Shown piece after piece: positions 25,559-33,785 of a stretch of DNA of 64,000 bases. How positions within the stretch are numbered: the first letter of the stretch is position 1; each line of letters starts with the position of its first letter. The stretch is from NCBI RefSeq assembly GCF_029360725.1, contig NZ_JARKMY010000015.1:106012-170011 (forward strand). Reading direction: 5' to 3'. A program made the position numbers and the translations under genes. The stretch comes from Chryseolinea sp. H1M3-3. Its GTDB lineage: Bacteria > Bacteroidota > Bacteroidia > Cytophagales > Cyclobacteriaceae. The notes beneath the pieces are model-generated. The model was not told the origin of the DNA. It did not search any database and saw only the letters and a program-made list of their open reading frames with translations.

Positions 25559-26104
25559 CTATTGAGGTTTGAAAGTAAAATCTGCAGTTACTTCAACTTG
25601 CTCAGCGATGTTCTGCCATAATAATTGAGGTATTGCAATTTTATAATCAGCCAGCTTTACAATAAATTTCGATTTCATAAGAAGCTTGTCTCCTTCTTTT
25701 TCAATGGTGCCCGGTATTTCTACCTCTTGTGTTACACCATGAATAGTAAGTTTGCCTTTTGACGTTACATTTTGTGTTCCTGTGGCGTTTGCATCGTATC
25801 CTGACACTTTACCCTGAAAAGTTGATTTTGGATATTTCTCCGTTTCCATATACTTCTCATTAAAGTGCTCTTTCATAAGCGACTTTTCGAATTCATATTC
25901 TTTAATAGGCACTGAAAAGGCGATGTCGCCAGTTGCAGAATTGAACACACCAGCAGTCTTTGTATTCTCCGCTTTAATATCTTCAATAGCAGCGTGTGAA
26001 AAAAATGAAACAAAAGTTTTTTCAGTGGTAAACTTTTGTGCGTTCGCAGTAAGATTTAAACATCCGAATCCTAGGACAAGGACTATTAATTTATTGTACA
26101 TCAT
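25559..26104 (-). CDS. YceI-family periplasmic lipocalin-like protein (copy 1)
   Basis: The 181-residue protein has a signal peptide cleaved near TANAQ and a full YceI domain (FTTEKTFVSFFSHAAIEDIKAENTK; GKLTIHGVTQEVEIPGT; LWQNIAEQVEVTADF). It lies 17 bp after the cytochrome lipoprotein and 25 bp before its paralogue. Placed among a haem lipoprotein and a barrel, it could carry an isoprenoid such as menaquinone in the periplasm; that role is inference. Confidence 0.93.
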   Translation of the reverse strand: MMYNKLIVLVLGFGCLNLTANAQKFTTEKTFVSFFSHAAIEDIKAENTKTAGVFNSATGDIAFSVPIKEYEFEKSLMKEHFNEKYMETEKYPKSTFQGKVSGYDANATGTQNVTSKGKLTIHGVTQEVEIPGTIEKEGDKLLMKSKFIVKLADYKIAIPQLLWQNIAEQVEVTADFTFKPQ

Positions 26105-26121
26105 ATATGTGGGTTAAAATG

Positions 26122-26481
26122 CTAGTTGTTTTGGCCGCCCTGATCGACCCAACAAGAAATGGTAGTAATTTCATCCTGAGTTAAGGAACCAAAAGCTGGC
26201 ATATGGCCCGGAGTACCTGGTGGGCGATTGATCCTATCTTTGACGTTTGCTATTTTGCCTTGAAGCGTGCTAAAAACTGTCCAGTTTTTGTCGGCTCCTA
26301 GATCTCCGTTGTGGCAGCCAGACACGGCGCAATTTGTATTGATAATCGGCTTTACCTGACTGGTAAAGCTAATGGTTACAGAGCAAGTCTCGATTTCAGG
26401 TTCTGGCAGATCGTGTTCTACACAAGATTGAAATGCGATAGTACCTAAACAAACCGCGCAAGCCAACATTTTAATCTTCAT
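26122..26481 (-). CDS. Small c-type cytochrome lipoprotein (CX4CH)
   Basis: The 119-residue protein begins with a lipoprotein signal (AFQSC, Cys20). The mature part holds NCAVSGCHNG at 50-59, a haem-binding CX4CH variant common in Bacteroidota, and HMPAFG near residue 93 that offers the distal methionine. SLTQDEITTISCWVDQGG is the usual closing helix of this cytochrome type. It is first in a leftward operon with two YceI proteins, DUF5777 and a symporter, so it probably passes electrons at the membrane surface for that system. Confidence 0.82.
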   Translation of the reverse strand: MKIKMLACAVCLGTIAFQSCVEHDLPEPEIETCSVTISFTSQVKPIINTNCAVSGCHNGDLGADKNWTVFSTLQGKIANVKDRINRPPGTPGHMPAFGSLTQDEITTISCWVDQGGQNN

Positions 26482-26612
26482 AGTGAAGTGTAGTGTTAAA
26501 ATGAATTTATATGCAAAGATGTGGTTGACAAAAGGAACTTCTAAACCATCATTCGTAACAAATTAGGTAACAAAGGATGTGCTAAAAAGAAAGTCAGGAA
26601 AGAATGGGACGG

Positions 26613-26677
26613 TTATAAAATGAAAATCCCCAGAGGTCCTTGACTTCCGGGGATAATCATTGTCTATAGTTGGCTTT
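26613..26677 (-). repeat. Structured 65-bp unit, copy 1 (terminator or sRNA-like)
   Basis: On the minus strand the unit reads AAAGCCAACTATAGAC, then a stem-loop ATCCCC...GGGGAT, then TTTTCATTTTATAA. The outer 16-19 bases are identical to copy 2, while the loop differs and the stem is kept. The T-rich tail makes it an intrinsic terminator for leftward transcription. No good promoter precedes this copy. Confidence 0.6.
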
Positions 26678-26790
26678 CGAGTACTAATGTAACAGCCCTC
26701 AATAAATTCGGATATCGTAAATCGATCACTTAAATAATTTACAGATGAATGTGGCGATATAGGCGACGAATTGCCAAGAGTTGGCGGTCC

Positions 26791-26854
26791 TTATAAAATG
26801 AAAATCCCCCGAAGTTCTCGACTAAGGGGGATTGTCATGTCTATAGTTGGCTTT
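26791..26854 (-). ncRNA. Structured 64-bp unit, copy 2 (candidate small RNA)
   Basis: This copy has a C5/G5 stem where copy 1 has C4/G4, so the stem has been kept while the sequence changed. Just upstream on the minus strand is a plausible promoter: TTG, 20 bases, then TATCTTTC (about 26861-26891), which would start transcription near the conserved AAAGCCAACTATAGAC. The predicted product would be a 60-70 nt RNA ending in TTTTCATTTT. It may instead just terminate the transporter/small-protein operon, whose last stop is 70 bp upstream. Confidence 0.4.
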
Positions 26855-26923
26855 AATCTGTTCGAAAGATAAACAGAAATCATTGTCAAAACAACCGTTT
26901 GCGAAATAAAAATGAAGAAAAAG

Positions 26924-27121
26924 TTAATTTTTATTCTCTTTTACGCCTATCGAGTCTGTCAATGCTGAGTCTGGCGAGCTATATTTTTCTCTTAACCTTT
27001 CTCTTAATTGGGGCTTCGAACCTGGAAAAGTTGTGCGTTTACCAATATCATAAATTGCATAACCCAGTACTAAAACAAAAACCCCGACAAACATCAGAAA
27101 GATTTTTTTTGCTCGTGACAT
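26924..27121 (-). CDS. Small single-helix membrane protein
   Basis: The 65-residue product has one membrane helix (residues 7-25, IFLMFVGVFVLVLGYAIYD) after a basic N-terminus (MSRAKK), then a charged tail (RERLREKYSSPDSAL). Its ATG comes one base after the stop of the transporter-HEAT-CNB gene (TGATATG), which indicates translational coupling and suggests an accessory subunit. I know no named family for it. Confidence 0.75.
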   Translation of the reverse strand: MSRAKKIFLMFVGVFVLVLGYAIYDIGKRTTFPGSKPQLRERLREKYSSPDSALTDSIGVKENKN

Positions 27122-27122
27122 A

Positions 27123-30100
27123 TCAAATAAACTCCAAAACTTTATCCGCCAATTTCACATTGTCTGATACTAATTCATAAAACTGGTCTTTGTTAAACTT
27201 CAATACCACAGCTTCCGATTTCGCTAACACCATGTTGGTATTTACAAAACTCGGCAATCCAAGCATCTCCCCTATGAATTGGCCCTCGCGAAATTCCGAA
27301 ATGAAGTTTCCTTTTTGATAAAATTCTACCACACCAGAAACAAGTATGTAGAAATTGTTATTGAGTTTCTCATCCAGTGTAAGCGAATCTTGTTGCTTCA
27401 AATGAATTTCTTCACTTATATCAGCTAAATAGGAAAGTGTAATACCAGGGACATTTTGGAGGAGAGACAATTTCTGGAAATATAGAACTTTTTCAAACCG
27501 AGTCATTCGCTTCGACTGAATGATCAATGCATCTAATTCCCGTTTCACATCTTCTCCTAACCTTCTCGCATTTTGATCATACGAGTCCGGATGGATTTTA
27601 TAAAGTGCCCATGCAGAAACCTCGCGCAACAGCCAATCTGGATTAAACAATTGTGCTATTAAATCAAGTTTAAAATCGTCAATTCCTAAAATTCCTATTT
27701 GAAATAATACGCACGCCTTTGTCCATCTATTTGACTGTGCAAAATCCCGGTTGATCATAAATTTTAGAACCAATGCTGAATCAAGCTTTACCCGGGGATA
27801 AAAATCTTCTAGTCGGCTGGTTCTTTCAGCATCCGTTAAGTCATCTAATATCGGGATAACACGTTTCTTAAGTTGCTCTGATAAAAAGACATCTAAAAGC
27901 TCGATCGCATAAGTAATACCTTCCGCTGTACCGCTATCAATATTTTCTTTCACAAGCTGAATCGAGCGGGTATCATATAACATCGTAAGCAACATGTAGA
28001 TGTGCTCAATGTCATTTTGAATTTCCCAACGGAGAGATGCCTTGATCTGTGCACTGAAGCCCTCATCACCCACTTCCTGGAGTGCACTGAGATTCCAACT
28101 GATATCGGCAATATCCGATTCGATCGCATATTTAATGCGCGTAATTTGAGAAATACCAGCCTTAAATCCACACTCCCCGAGGGACAACAGTACCTGCGAC
28201 ACGACAATCTTGTTAGGATAATCGATCTTAGACCAAAGAATTTCGCGAGCTTTTACACCACCTATCCGTCCTATCACCTGCACAATTCTTAACATTATCT
28301 GCGTGCTCTGCCCGCTTCTGTAGAACGCCCAATCCAGCGCCGGAAGGGTATCCGCTCCCATCAGCAGCAACGCATTCATGGCTTGGTTGCTATATACAGG
28401 ATTTCCAAGATTTTCAATTATGGCATTAATTACTTCCGTGTTGTACTTTTTGATAGATGTTTTAATTGCCGCATTCCGTACTTTGATTTCAGAATCGTTA
28501 AGAAGCTCCATCAGGAATGAGGTGCATTCATCTCTGGAAGTATGAAGTAATAATTCGGCGGCATAGTGTCGATCGTTAGGATTTGTAGAACGCGTTAATT
28601 TTTGGATTCGCGTTTTAGTAATATCGCCGTCACCATCCAGTATAGATTGCAAATCAAATTTGCTAAGAATATTTTTTCCTGCGCCTTCTACTCTGGCAGT
28701 ATCCATTCGAATTACGAACTGATCCGACACTGAAAGACCTTTGAGTTCATTTAACTTTTCCTGCGCATAATTACGAGCTGACTCATCATCATTCTTCATC
28801 AGAACATTAATCCAACCCGGAGCATTTGCAGCATTTATTTTTTCCAACAGCTTAAATGAAAAAATTGCTTTGCCTGGTGAAGGTATCGCCAGCATCGATT
28901 CAAGACGGCTGGTGATTTGCGTATAGCCCTTCTCGAGTTTTTCCTGTTGTGCGTCGCCTCCTTCGAGTTTCATCCGGAGTTTATTTCTATAACCGTTGTA
29001 AAGTTTCGTCACGACCAAAAAATATAATCCCGCAAGAATGACCAGGAAAATAGAAATGTGAATGACTTTAAAAAATGGCAAAAACGCGAATGCGAAAATC
29101 AAAAGACCGGCAAGAAATCGTGCACTTTCATTTACCAATCCCTCTACTTTTGATTGAATATTGAATCGCAATCTATTATCCAAGGGGATGAAAAAAAGTT
29201 TAAAGACAGGATTTTCAAGAGAATCTCGAAGTGTCCAATTAAATAAGCGGCTCAATGAGACAAATAAGAAAAAGTAAATGAATCCTGCGGGAGCCAGGCT
29301 TTTATCAAATCCTAAAAAACTACCGGTTGTGATAGACGCTATTGAAAAAACGATCATCACCAGTGGTAATATAAATAAGGAAACACGGAGGCCGTAGTTG
29401 CTGATGATGCGTGGATTGACAAAGGTCTGCATGATCAAACTGATACCATATACGGCGCCGATAAAAAACGAATTAAAGTTTGTAAGGTCTCGTTCATCAG
29501 GGTATTGTTCCTTTACCAGTTTCTGAAAAGAATATTGGCTGAGCACGAACATAACCATGGAAACAAGTAAGAAAACGGAGAGCAGTACAATGTAACGATC
29601 ACTGAATATTTTCGTCAGTTTAGTTTCTTGCCGAACGGTTTCTCCAAATTCTCGCGGATCGTTCTTCGATAATGTAAAGGCAGAAGCGATGCTGAAAAGC
29701 AACACACATACAATAGCAATGCTGATCGCGCAAATCAGCAAATAATTCGAGGTGTCTTGAATTATTTCTGTCGTAAACGGAATAACAATAAGGGTAGCAA
29801 GAATAGCCGCTATCAGTTGACCGGTATCAATCCATCCGATAATTCTTTTTGATTGCCTGAAATTGAAAAGCCTTCCGAAAAGTCCCCAAAAGCTGAGCAA
29901 AAGGACTGCCGTAATTGGTCCCGTCATACAGTACAACGCGAAAATGAATTGGTCCTGGTAGACCGGGCTTCCGAAATGGATGAGCCAGTAAGCACTGAGT
30001 GTAAAAAGAAAAATCAGACCGACCGACCCTAACGCCAGGCTGGTGAACTTCAGCCAATTCTGAAAAGTTGAAAATAGTCCCGTCGTAATAATCCCGAGAA

Positions 30101-30281
30101 CCCCTGCAATAAGAAAAGCTTGGTCAAGCTTTTCCCCCATTCTATTCAGAAACAATGAATCCGCAGTTACCTGATAAGTTGCCAGGAAAACTCCCATGAA
30201 GAATCCAGTACCGAGCATCAAAACAATCTGTTTCTGCTCTTGATTCTGAAGATGAAATGCCCCAAAAAATCGCTTTAGCAT
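27123..30281 (-). CDS. Fusion of an MFS/NTT-like transporter, HEAT repeats and a cyclic-nucleotide-binding-like domain
   Basis: The 1052-residue protein has three parts. Residues 15-430 form about 12 membrane helices, with the two-bundle look of MFS or ADP/ATP-translocase (NTT) carriers. Residues about 460-900 are alpha-helical HEAT-like repeats (LLLHTSRDECTSFLMELLNDSEIKVRNAAIK; AMNALLLMGADTLPALDWA). Residues about 920-1045 resemble a cNMP-binding domain (NFYILVSGVVEFYQKGNFISEFREGQFIGEML). The arginine that grips the cyclic phosphate is not seen after GEMLGLP, so it may not bind cAMP. A small membrane protein is coupled at its end. Substrate unknown; a nucleotide is possible if the NTT resemblance holds. 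Confidence 0.82.
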   Translation of the reverse strand: MLKRFFGAFHLQNQEQKQIVLMLGTGFFMGVFLATYQVTADSLFLNRMGEKLDQAFLIAGVLGIITTGLFSTFQNWLKFTSLALGSVGLIFLFTLSAYWLIHFGSPVYQDQFIFALYCMTGPITAVLLLSFWGLFGRLFNFRQSKRIIGWIDTGQLIAAILATLIVIPFTTEIIQDTSNYLLICAISIAIVCVLLFSIASAFTLSKNDPREFGETVRQETKLTKIFSDRYIVLLSVFLLVSMVMFVLSQYSFQKLVKEQYPDERDLTNFNSFFIGAVYGISLIMQTFVNPRIISNYGLRVSLFILPLVMIVFSIASITTGSFLGFDKSLAPAGFIYFFLFVSLSRLFNWTLRDSLENPVFKLFFIPLDNRLRFNIQSKVEGLVNESARFLAGLLIFAFAFLPFFKVIHISIFLVILAGLYFLVVTKLYNGYRNKLRMKLEGGDAQQEKLEKGYTQITSRLESMLAIPSPGKAIFSFKLLEKINAANAPGWINVLMKNDDESARNYAQEKLNELKGLSVSDQFVIRMDTARVEGAGKNILSKFDLQSILDGDGDITKTRIQKLTRSTNPNDRHYAAELLLHTSRDECTSFLMELLNDSEIKVRNAAIKTSIKKYNTEVINAIIENLGNPVYSNQAMNALLLMGADTLPALDWAFYRSGQSTQIMLRIVQVIGRIGGVKAREILWSKIDYPNKIVVSQVLLSLGECGFKAGISQITRIKYAIESDIADISWNLSALQEVGDEGFSAQIKASLRWEIQNDIEHIYMLLTMLYDTRSIQLVKENIDSGTAEGITYAIELLDVFLSEQLKKRVIPILDDLTDAERTSRLEDFYPRVKLDSALVLKFMINRDFAQSNRWTKACVLFQIGILGIDDFKLDLIAQLFNPDWLLREVSAWALYKIHPDSYDQNARRLGEDVKRELDALIIQSKRMTRFEKVLYFQKLSLLQNVPGITLSYLADISEEIHLKQQDSLTLDEKLNNNFYILVSGVVEFYQKGNFISEFREGQFIGEMLGLPSFVNTNMVLAKSEAVVLKFNKDQFYELVSDNVKLADKVLEFI

Positions 30282-30291
30282 AAGGCAAAAT

Positions 30292-30299
30292 CAAATATA
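30292..30299 (-). promoter_or_regulatory. -7 element of the transporter-HEAT-CNB gene
   Basis: Read leftward it is TATATTTG, matching TAnnTTTG. The start site would fall about 4 bases before the ATG at 30281, implying an almost leaderless mRNA. It lies directly behind the Skp terminator, as expected for an independent unit. Confidence 0.5.
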
Positions 30300-30305
30300 A
30301 AAATA

Positions 30306-30332
30306 AAAAACCGGCCTAAAGACCGGTTTTTC
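30306..30332 (-). terminator. Terminator after the OmpH/Skp gene
   Basis: AAACCGG and CCGGTTT pair around TCTTTAGG, followed on the minus strand by TTTTATTTTT. The stem is flanked by A-rich sequence on the other side, so it could act in both directions. Confidence 0.85.
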
Positions 30333-30350
30333 TATGATAATGGTACACCA

Positions 30351-30986
30351 TTACTTTTTTGTAGCGGTGCTGTCCTTCTTAACTGGAGCAGCTCCGGCTT
30401 TTTCTTGCTTGTATTCCTCGTTCAAGCCTTTGATCACATCGTTAGAAACATCAAGGGCGTCTCCTACATACAATACGTCACTTGTTGGGTCAAATTTTAA
30501 TACGACCTGGAGGTTCTTGTCGGCAGCATATTTTTTCAAATAAGCAGTGATACGGTCGTATAATTCCTTTTGAAGTTTAGACTCTTCCTCCATCATCTGC
30601 TGACTGAGGCTTTGTTGATACATCTGCAGGTTTTGTTGTTTCTTCCCAAGGTCTTCTTCTACGGCTTTCACCTGACCCAAGGTCATGCTTGTTACATTCC
30701 GTTGATAAGCGGTAATTTCGTTCTGCAAGCCTTGCGCGCGATTCCGGTATTCTTGCTCGATCTTCCTGGCCTTAGCCTCCATTTGAACCTGATTGGCTTT
30801 CAAAAACTCATAATGCTTCAGTACTGAATCGGAACTGATATAGGCTATTTTCACATCGCTGGGCACTGACGAGCCAGATGTAGATGGTCCTCCGGAGGAG
30901 GTTTTATTACCAGCAAAATGTAAGTAAAACAACACGCCGACAGCTACCAGCAGTACGGCATTTAAGATAAGGGACAAATTCTTCAT
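30351..30986 (-). CDS. OmpH/Skp-family periplasmic chaperone
   Basis: The 211-residue protein has an N-terminal hydrophobic helix (7-24) with no obvious cleavage site, so it may be anchored. KIAYISSDSVLKHYEFLKAN (47-66) opens the OmpH domain; residues 70-150 form the long coiled-coil tentacles (EQEYRNRAQGLQNEITAYQ; EEDLGKKQQNLQMYQQSLSQQM). VLKFDPTSDVLYVGDALDVSNDVIKGLN closes it. Skp-type trimers hold unfolded outer-membrane proteins on their way to BamA. The C-terminus (APVKKDSTATKK) is a short basic tail. Confidence 0.9.
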   Translation of the reverse strand: MKNLSLILNAVLLVAVGVLFYLHFAGNKTSSGGPSTSGSSVPSDVKIAYISSDSVLKHYEFLKANQVQMEAKARKIEQEYRNRAQGLQNEITAYQRNVTSMTLGQVKAVEEDLGKKQQNLQMYQQSLSQQMMEEESKLQKELYDRITAYLKKYAADKNLQVVLKFDPTSDVLYVGDALDVSNDVIKGLNEEYKQEKAGAAPVKKDSTATKK

Positions 30987-31072
30987 TCCAAGGTTTATAT
31001 TATAGGGCGCAAATATGGTTAGAATTTAAGAATTGATTGCACCCCAAACAAAGAAAAACTAGTAAGCTGGAC

Positions 31073-31633
31073 TTAAGCTTCCTGATCCTGTGTCTGAAAA
31101 GAATATAAGGTATCGTCTAATTTGAGGCTGTCCTCATTGAAATCCTTTACAAATTTCTCAATTACTTTTGGCGTTATTTTTTCGACGTGTAAACCCACAT
31201 CTAGGCTAATGCCAAAGTCCGCATTTGCGTCCATGTCAACATGTTCTTTAACCTTGACAGCCTCCTCCTCTTCCAACGACATAATTACTTCGGCCATGTA
31301 CAATCCAATCTCTTCTTCTAACGGATCCAATACCTGCAAATTTCCATTTTCATCCTCTTCGTAAGTAATCTTTTTGAATTCCGGAAAATGCTGTGCGGCC
31401 CTATGTTCAGCGATTTCATACAACTCACTTTCATGGTGAAGGCGTAGGGTATAGACAGCCGTATCATAGATAACATCCTTACCTTCAAACTTTCCTATAA
31501 AATAAAAATGGGCATATTCGTCCGTGTTTTCATCCTCCTCATCCAACAAATAGTCGAGGCCCAAAGCTTTCATCTTAAGAGAGTATTCTCTTATTACTTC
31601 TGGATCAAATCCTTTGTTTTCATCAAGCGTCAT
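31073..31633 (-). CDS. Acidic conserved hypothetical protein
   Basis: The 186-residue protein is very acidic (LLDEEDENTDEYAHFYFIGKFEG; YEEDENGNLQVLDPLEEEIG; MSLEEEEAVK) and soluble, with no signal peptide or membrane segment. It looks like a compact alpha/beta protein of the kind found in many Bacteroidota without an assigned function. It lies between skp and the carbonic-anhydrase-like gene on the same strand, with gaps of about 90 and 70 bp, so co-expression is possible but not shown. Confidence 0.7.
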   Translation of the reverse strand: MTLDENKGFDPEVIREYSLKMKALGLDYLLDEEDENTDEYAHFYFIGKFEGKDVIYDTAVYTLRLHHESELYEIAEHRAAQHFPEFKKITYEEDENGNLQVLDPLEEEIGLYMAEVIMSLEEEEAVKVKEHVDMDANADFGISLDVGLHVEKITPKVIEKFVKDFNEDSLKLDDTLYSFQTQDQEA

Positions 31634-31704
31634 AAGAGTAGGTTGTTTTTTAAGTTAACAAAAAAACCGCAAAAGGTTCTAAATTTTTTTAAATGATACA
31701 AAAA

Positions 31705-32220
31705 TTAATCTTCCATAAACCATGACGCATACATTGGATAATTCCTTGCTGTACGCTGAATAACTTCTTTCATTTCCGGCGAGATGTCTTTTACTTTTTT
31801 AGCCGGCATGCCTGCATAGATGCTATTAGGCTCAACAATTGTTCCGGGCAGCACCACTGCGCCAGCAGCAATTACAGCATTCGATCCAATAACTGCCCCA
31901 TCCATTACGATCGCGCCCATGCCAATTAAAACACTATCCTCTACCCTGCAGCCATGGACAACTGCATTATGCGCAATCGACACCTTACTTCCGATTACGG
32001 TGTTTGACTTCTGATACGTACCATGTATCACTGCGCCATCTTGAATGTTGGTATCGTCACCAATGAAAATAGAATGAACATCTCCTCTTACCACAGCATT
32101 AAACCACACTGTACAATTTTCACCCATTTCAACTTCACCGATAATGGTAGCATTATCAGCCAAAAAACAGTTCTTCCCAAATTTTGGAGTAAACCCCCTT
32201 ACTGATTTTATGAGCGCCAT
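31705..32220 (-). CDS. Gamma carbonic anhydrase-like hexapeptide-repeat protein
   Basis: The 171-residue protein is a left-handed beta helix made of hexapeptide repeats (IIGEVEMGENCTVWFNAVVRGD; VIGSKVSIAHNAVVHGC; VIGSNAVIAAGAVVLPG). The metal-binding histidines H66, H84 and H89 are all present, as in the YrdA/PaaY/Cam group. Such proteins form trimers with metal sites at subunit interfaces; carbonic anhydrase activity is proven only for some. YAGMPAKKV is the usual end motif. Confidence 0.93.
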   Translation of the reverse strand: MALIKSVRGFTPKFGKNCFLADNATIIGEVEMGENCTVWFNAVVRGDVHSIFIGDDTNIQDGAVIHGTYQKSNTVIGSKVSIAHNAVVHGCRVEDSVLIGMGAIVMDGAVIGSNAVIAAGAVVLPGTIVEPNSIYAGMPAKKVKDISPEMKEVIQRTARNYPMYASWFMED

Positions 32221-32279
32221 ATCTTTTTTTAATGAAACTTAAATTCAACTGACAAGATGTCATTGAACATTAAAGTTAT

Positions 32280-32287
32280 TATTTTTG
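32280..32287 (+). promoter_or_regulatory. -7 element of miaB
   Basis: TATTTTTG matches TAnnTTTG. Initiation near 32294 leaves a leader of about 13 bases before the ATG at 32307 and rules out the TTG at 32292 as start. The nearest TTG (32263-32265) is only 14 bases upstream, shorter than usual. Confidence 0.5.
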
Positions 32288-32306
32288 CGCTTTGGAAATC
32301 GAAATC

Positions 32307-33767
32307 ATGGAGAATTTGATCAGTGACCTGGAGATTTTAGACAAAAAAGATGAAGCGTGCGAGGTTGTTCACGTTTCAAAAGATGTGCATACAGGCAATG
32401 CGCGGAAACTTTATATTGAAAGTTACGGATGTCAAATGAATTTCTCAGACAGTGAAATTGTGGCATCGATTTTAAAGAAAGATGGCTTCGACACAACTTC
32501 TGATGTTTTACAGGCAGACGTGATTTTATTAAACACTTGTTCAATACGCGAAAAGGCTGAACAAACGGTAAGAAGTCGTTTAAACTATCTTAATAGCTTA
32601 AAAAAGCATAAGCCGGAGCTGCTGGTAGGCGTTTTGGGTTGCATGGCCGAACGTCTGAAATCAAAGCTCCTGGAAGAAGAAAAGATCGTCGATTTAGTTG
32701 CAGGACCCGATGCATACCGCGATCTCCCCAATTTAATTTCACAGGTCGATGATGGTGCAAAGGCCGTGAACACTTTTTTATCAAGAGAAGAGACTTATGC
32801 GGATATCAGTCCAGTAAGATTGAATTCAAATGGGGTCACTGCTTTCATTTCCATTATGCGGGGCTGTGACAACATGTGTACGTTTTGCGTTGTGCCTTTT
32901 ACCAGAGGCCGGGAACGCAGTCGCGATCCTCATTCGATCGTCAACGAAGCGCGCGAACTTTATAACAATGGTTACCGGGAAGTGACATTGTTGGGCCAAA
33001 ATGTAGATTCGTACAAATGGTCTGCGGAGGAAAATAACAAAGCATGGATTGAAAAATCACAAGTCGCTGAGGTCATCAATTTTGCGCAACTGCTAGAAAT
33101 GGTGGCGCAGGTATCGCCAAATTTGCGCGTTCGTTTTTCGACCTCTCATCCGAAGGATATTACTGATGAGGTACTGCATACCATGGCGAAATACGCCAAC
33201 ATCTGCAAGTCCATTCATCTTCCAGTGCAAAGCGGAAATTCAAGAATACTTGAGTTAATGAATCGCGGATATACGCGTGAATGGTATTTGGAAAAAGTAA
33301 GGAAAATCAGAGAGGTCCTGGGCAACGACTGCAGCATTTCATCTGATATGATTACTGGATTTTGTACAGAAACGGAAGAAGAACATCAAGATACACTTAC
33401 ACTGATGGATGTAGTGCAATTTGATTTCGCTTATATGTTTTTTTACTCAGAGCGTCCGGGAACCTTGGCCGCAAAAAAATGGAAAGATGATATCTCACTT
33501 GATATTAAAAAATATCGACTTGATCAAATTATCAGCAAGCAACGTGAGCATTCGTTGCTGCGTAATAAGCAGGATGTCGGAAAAATCTTTGAAGTTTTAG
33601 TCGAAGGCATTTCTAAACGTTCGGAAACATATTTGCAAGGCAGAAATAGCCATAACAAAGTGATCGTGTTTCCCCAGGAAGGTTTTCAAAAAGGTGAATA
33701 TGTAAATGTACTCATAGAAGCGTGTACAGGGGGTACGTTGGTTGGCAAAGTAGTTAGCAGGTATTGA
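32307..33767 (+). CDS. miaB: tRNA-2-methylthio-N6-dimethylallyladenosine synthase MiaB
   Basis: This radical-SAM methylthiotransferase modifies i6A37 of tRNAs to ms2i6A. The 486-residue product shows the UPF0004 domain with cysteines C42, C78 and C112 for the auxiliary cluster, the radical-SAM triad C187/C191/C194 (CDNMCTFC) and a TRAM domain at the end ([17 protein letters not shown]...LVGKVV). I use the ATG at 32307, since the five extra codons of the longer frame start at a TTG overlapping the predicted transcription start. It opens a rightward block with the sigma-54 activator (18 bp gap), lptE and secG. Confidence 0.96.
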   Translation: MENLISDLEILDKKDEACEVVHVSKDVHTGNARKLYIESYGCQMNFSDSEIVASILKKDGFDTTSDVLQADVILLNTCSIREKAEQTVRSRLNYLNSLKKHKPELLVGVLGCMAERLKSKLLEEEKIVDLVAGPDAYRDLPNLISQVDDGAKAVNTFLSREETYADISPVRLNSNGVTAFISIMRGCDNMCTFCVVPFTRGRERSRDPHSIVNEARELYNNGYREVTLLGQNVDSYKWSAEENNKAWIEKSQVAEVINFAQLLEMVAQVSPNLRVRFSTSHPKDITDEVLHTMAKYANICKSIHLPVQSGNSRILELMNRGYTREWYLEKVRKIREVLGNDCSISSDMITGFCTETEEEHQDTLTLMDVVQFDFAYMFFYSERPGTLAAKKWKDDISLDIKKYRLDQIISKQREHSLLRNKQDVGKIFEVLVEGISKRSETYLQGRNSHNKVIVFPQEGFQKGEYVNVLIEACTGGTLVGKVVSRY

Positions 33768-33785
33768 TTTTGAATTGGTAGGAAA

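Larger units (their letters stand above)
26482..26923. other. 442-bp intergenic region with duplicated hairpin units
   Basis: No protein gene is credible here. The spacer holds two copies of a 65-bp structured unit 178 bp apart (listed separately) and a 7-bp hairpin (TTGCCAA/TTGGCGG) at about 26771-26787. The promoter of the cytochrome operon must lie near 26490-26560; CATCTTTG on the minus strand near 26511-26518 is an imperfect -7 match. Confidence 0.6.

Noticed and set aside
26799-26873. Short plus-strand frames starting MKIPR in both repeat units, possible leader peptides.
   Set aside because: One copy stops after seven codons and the reading frame is not conserved, so RNA structure explains the repeats better.
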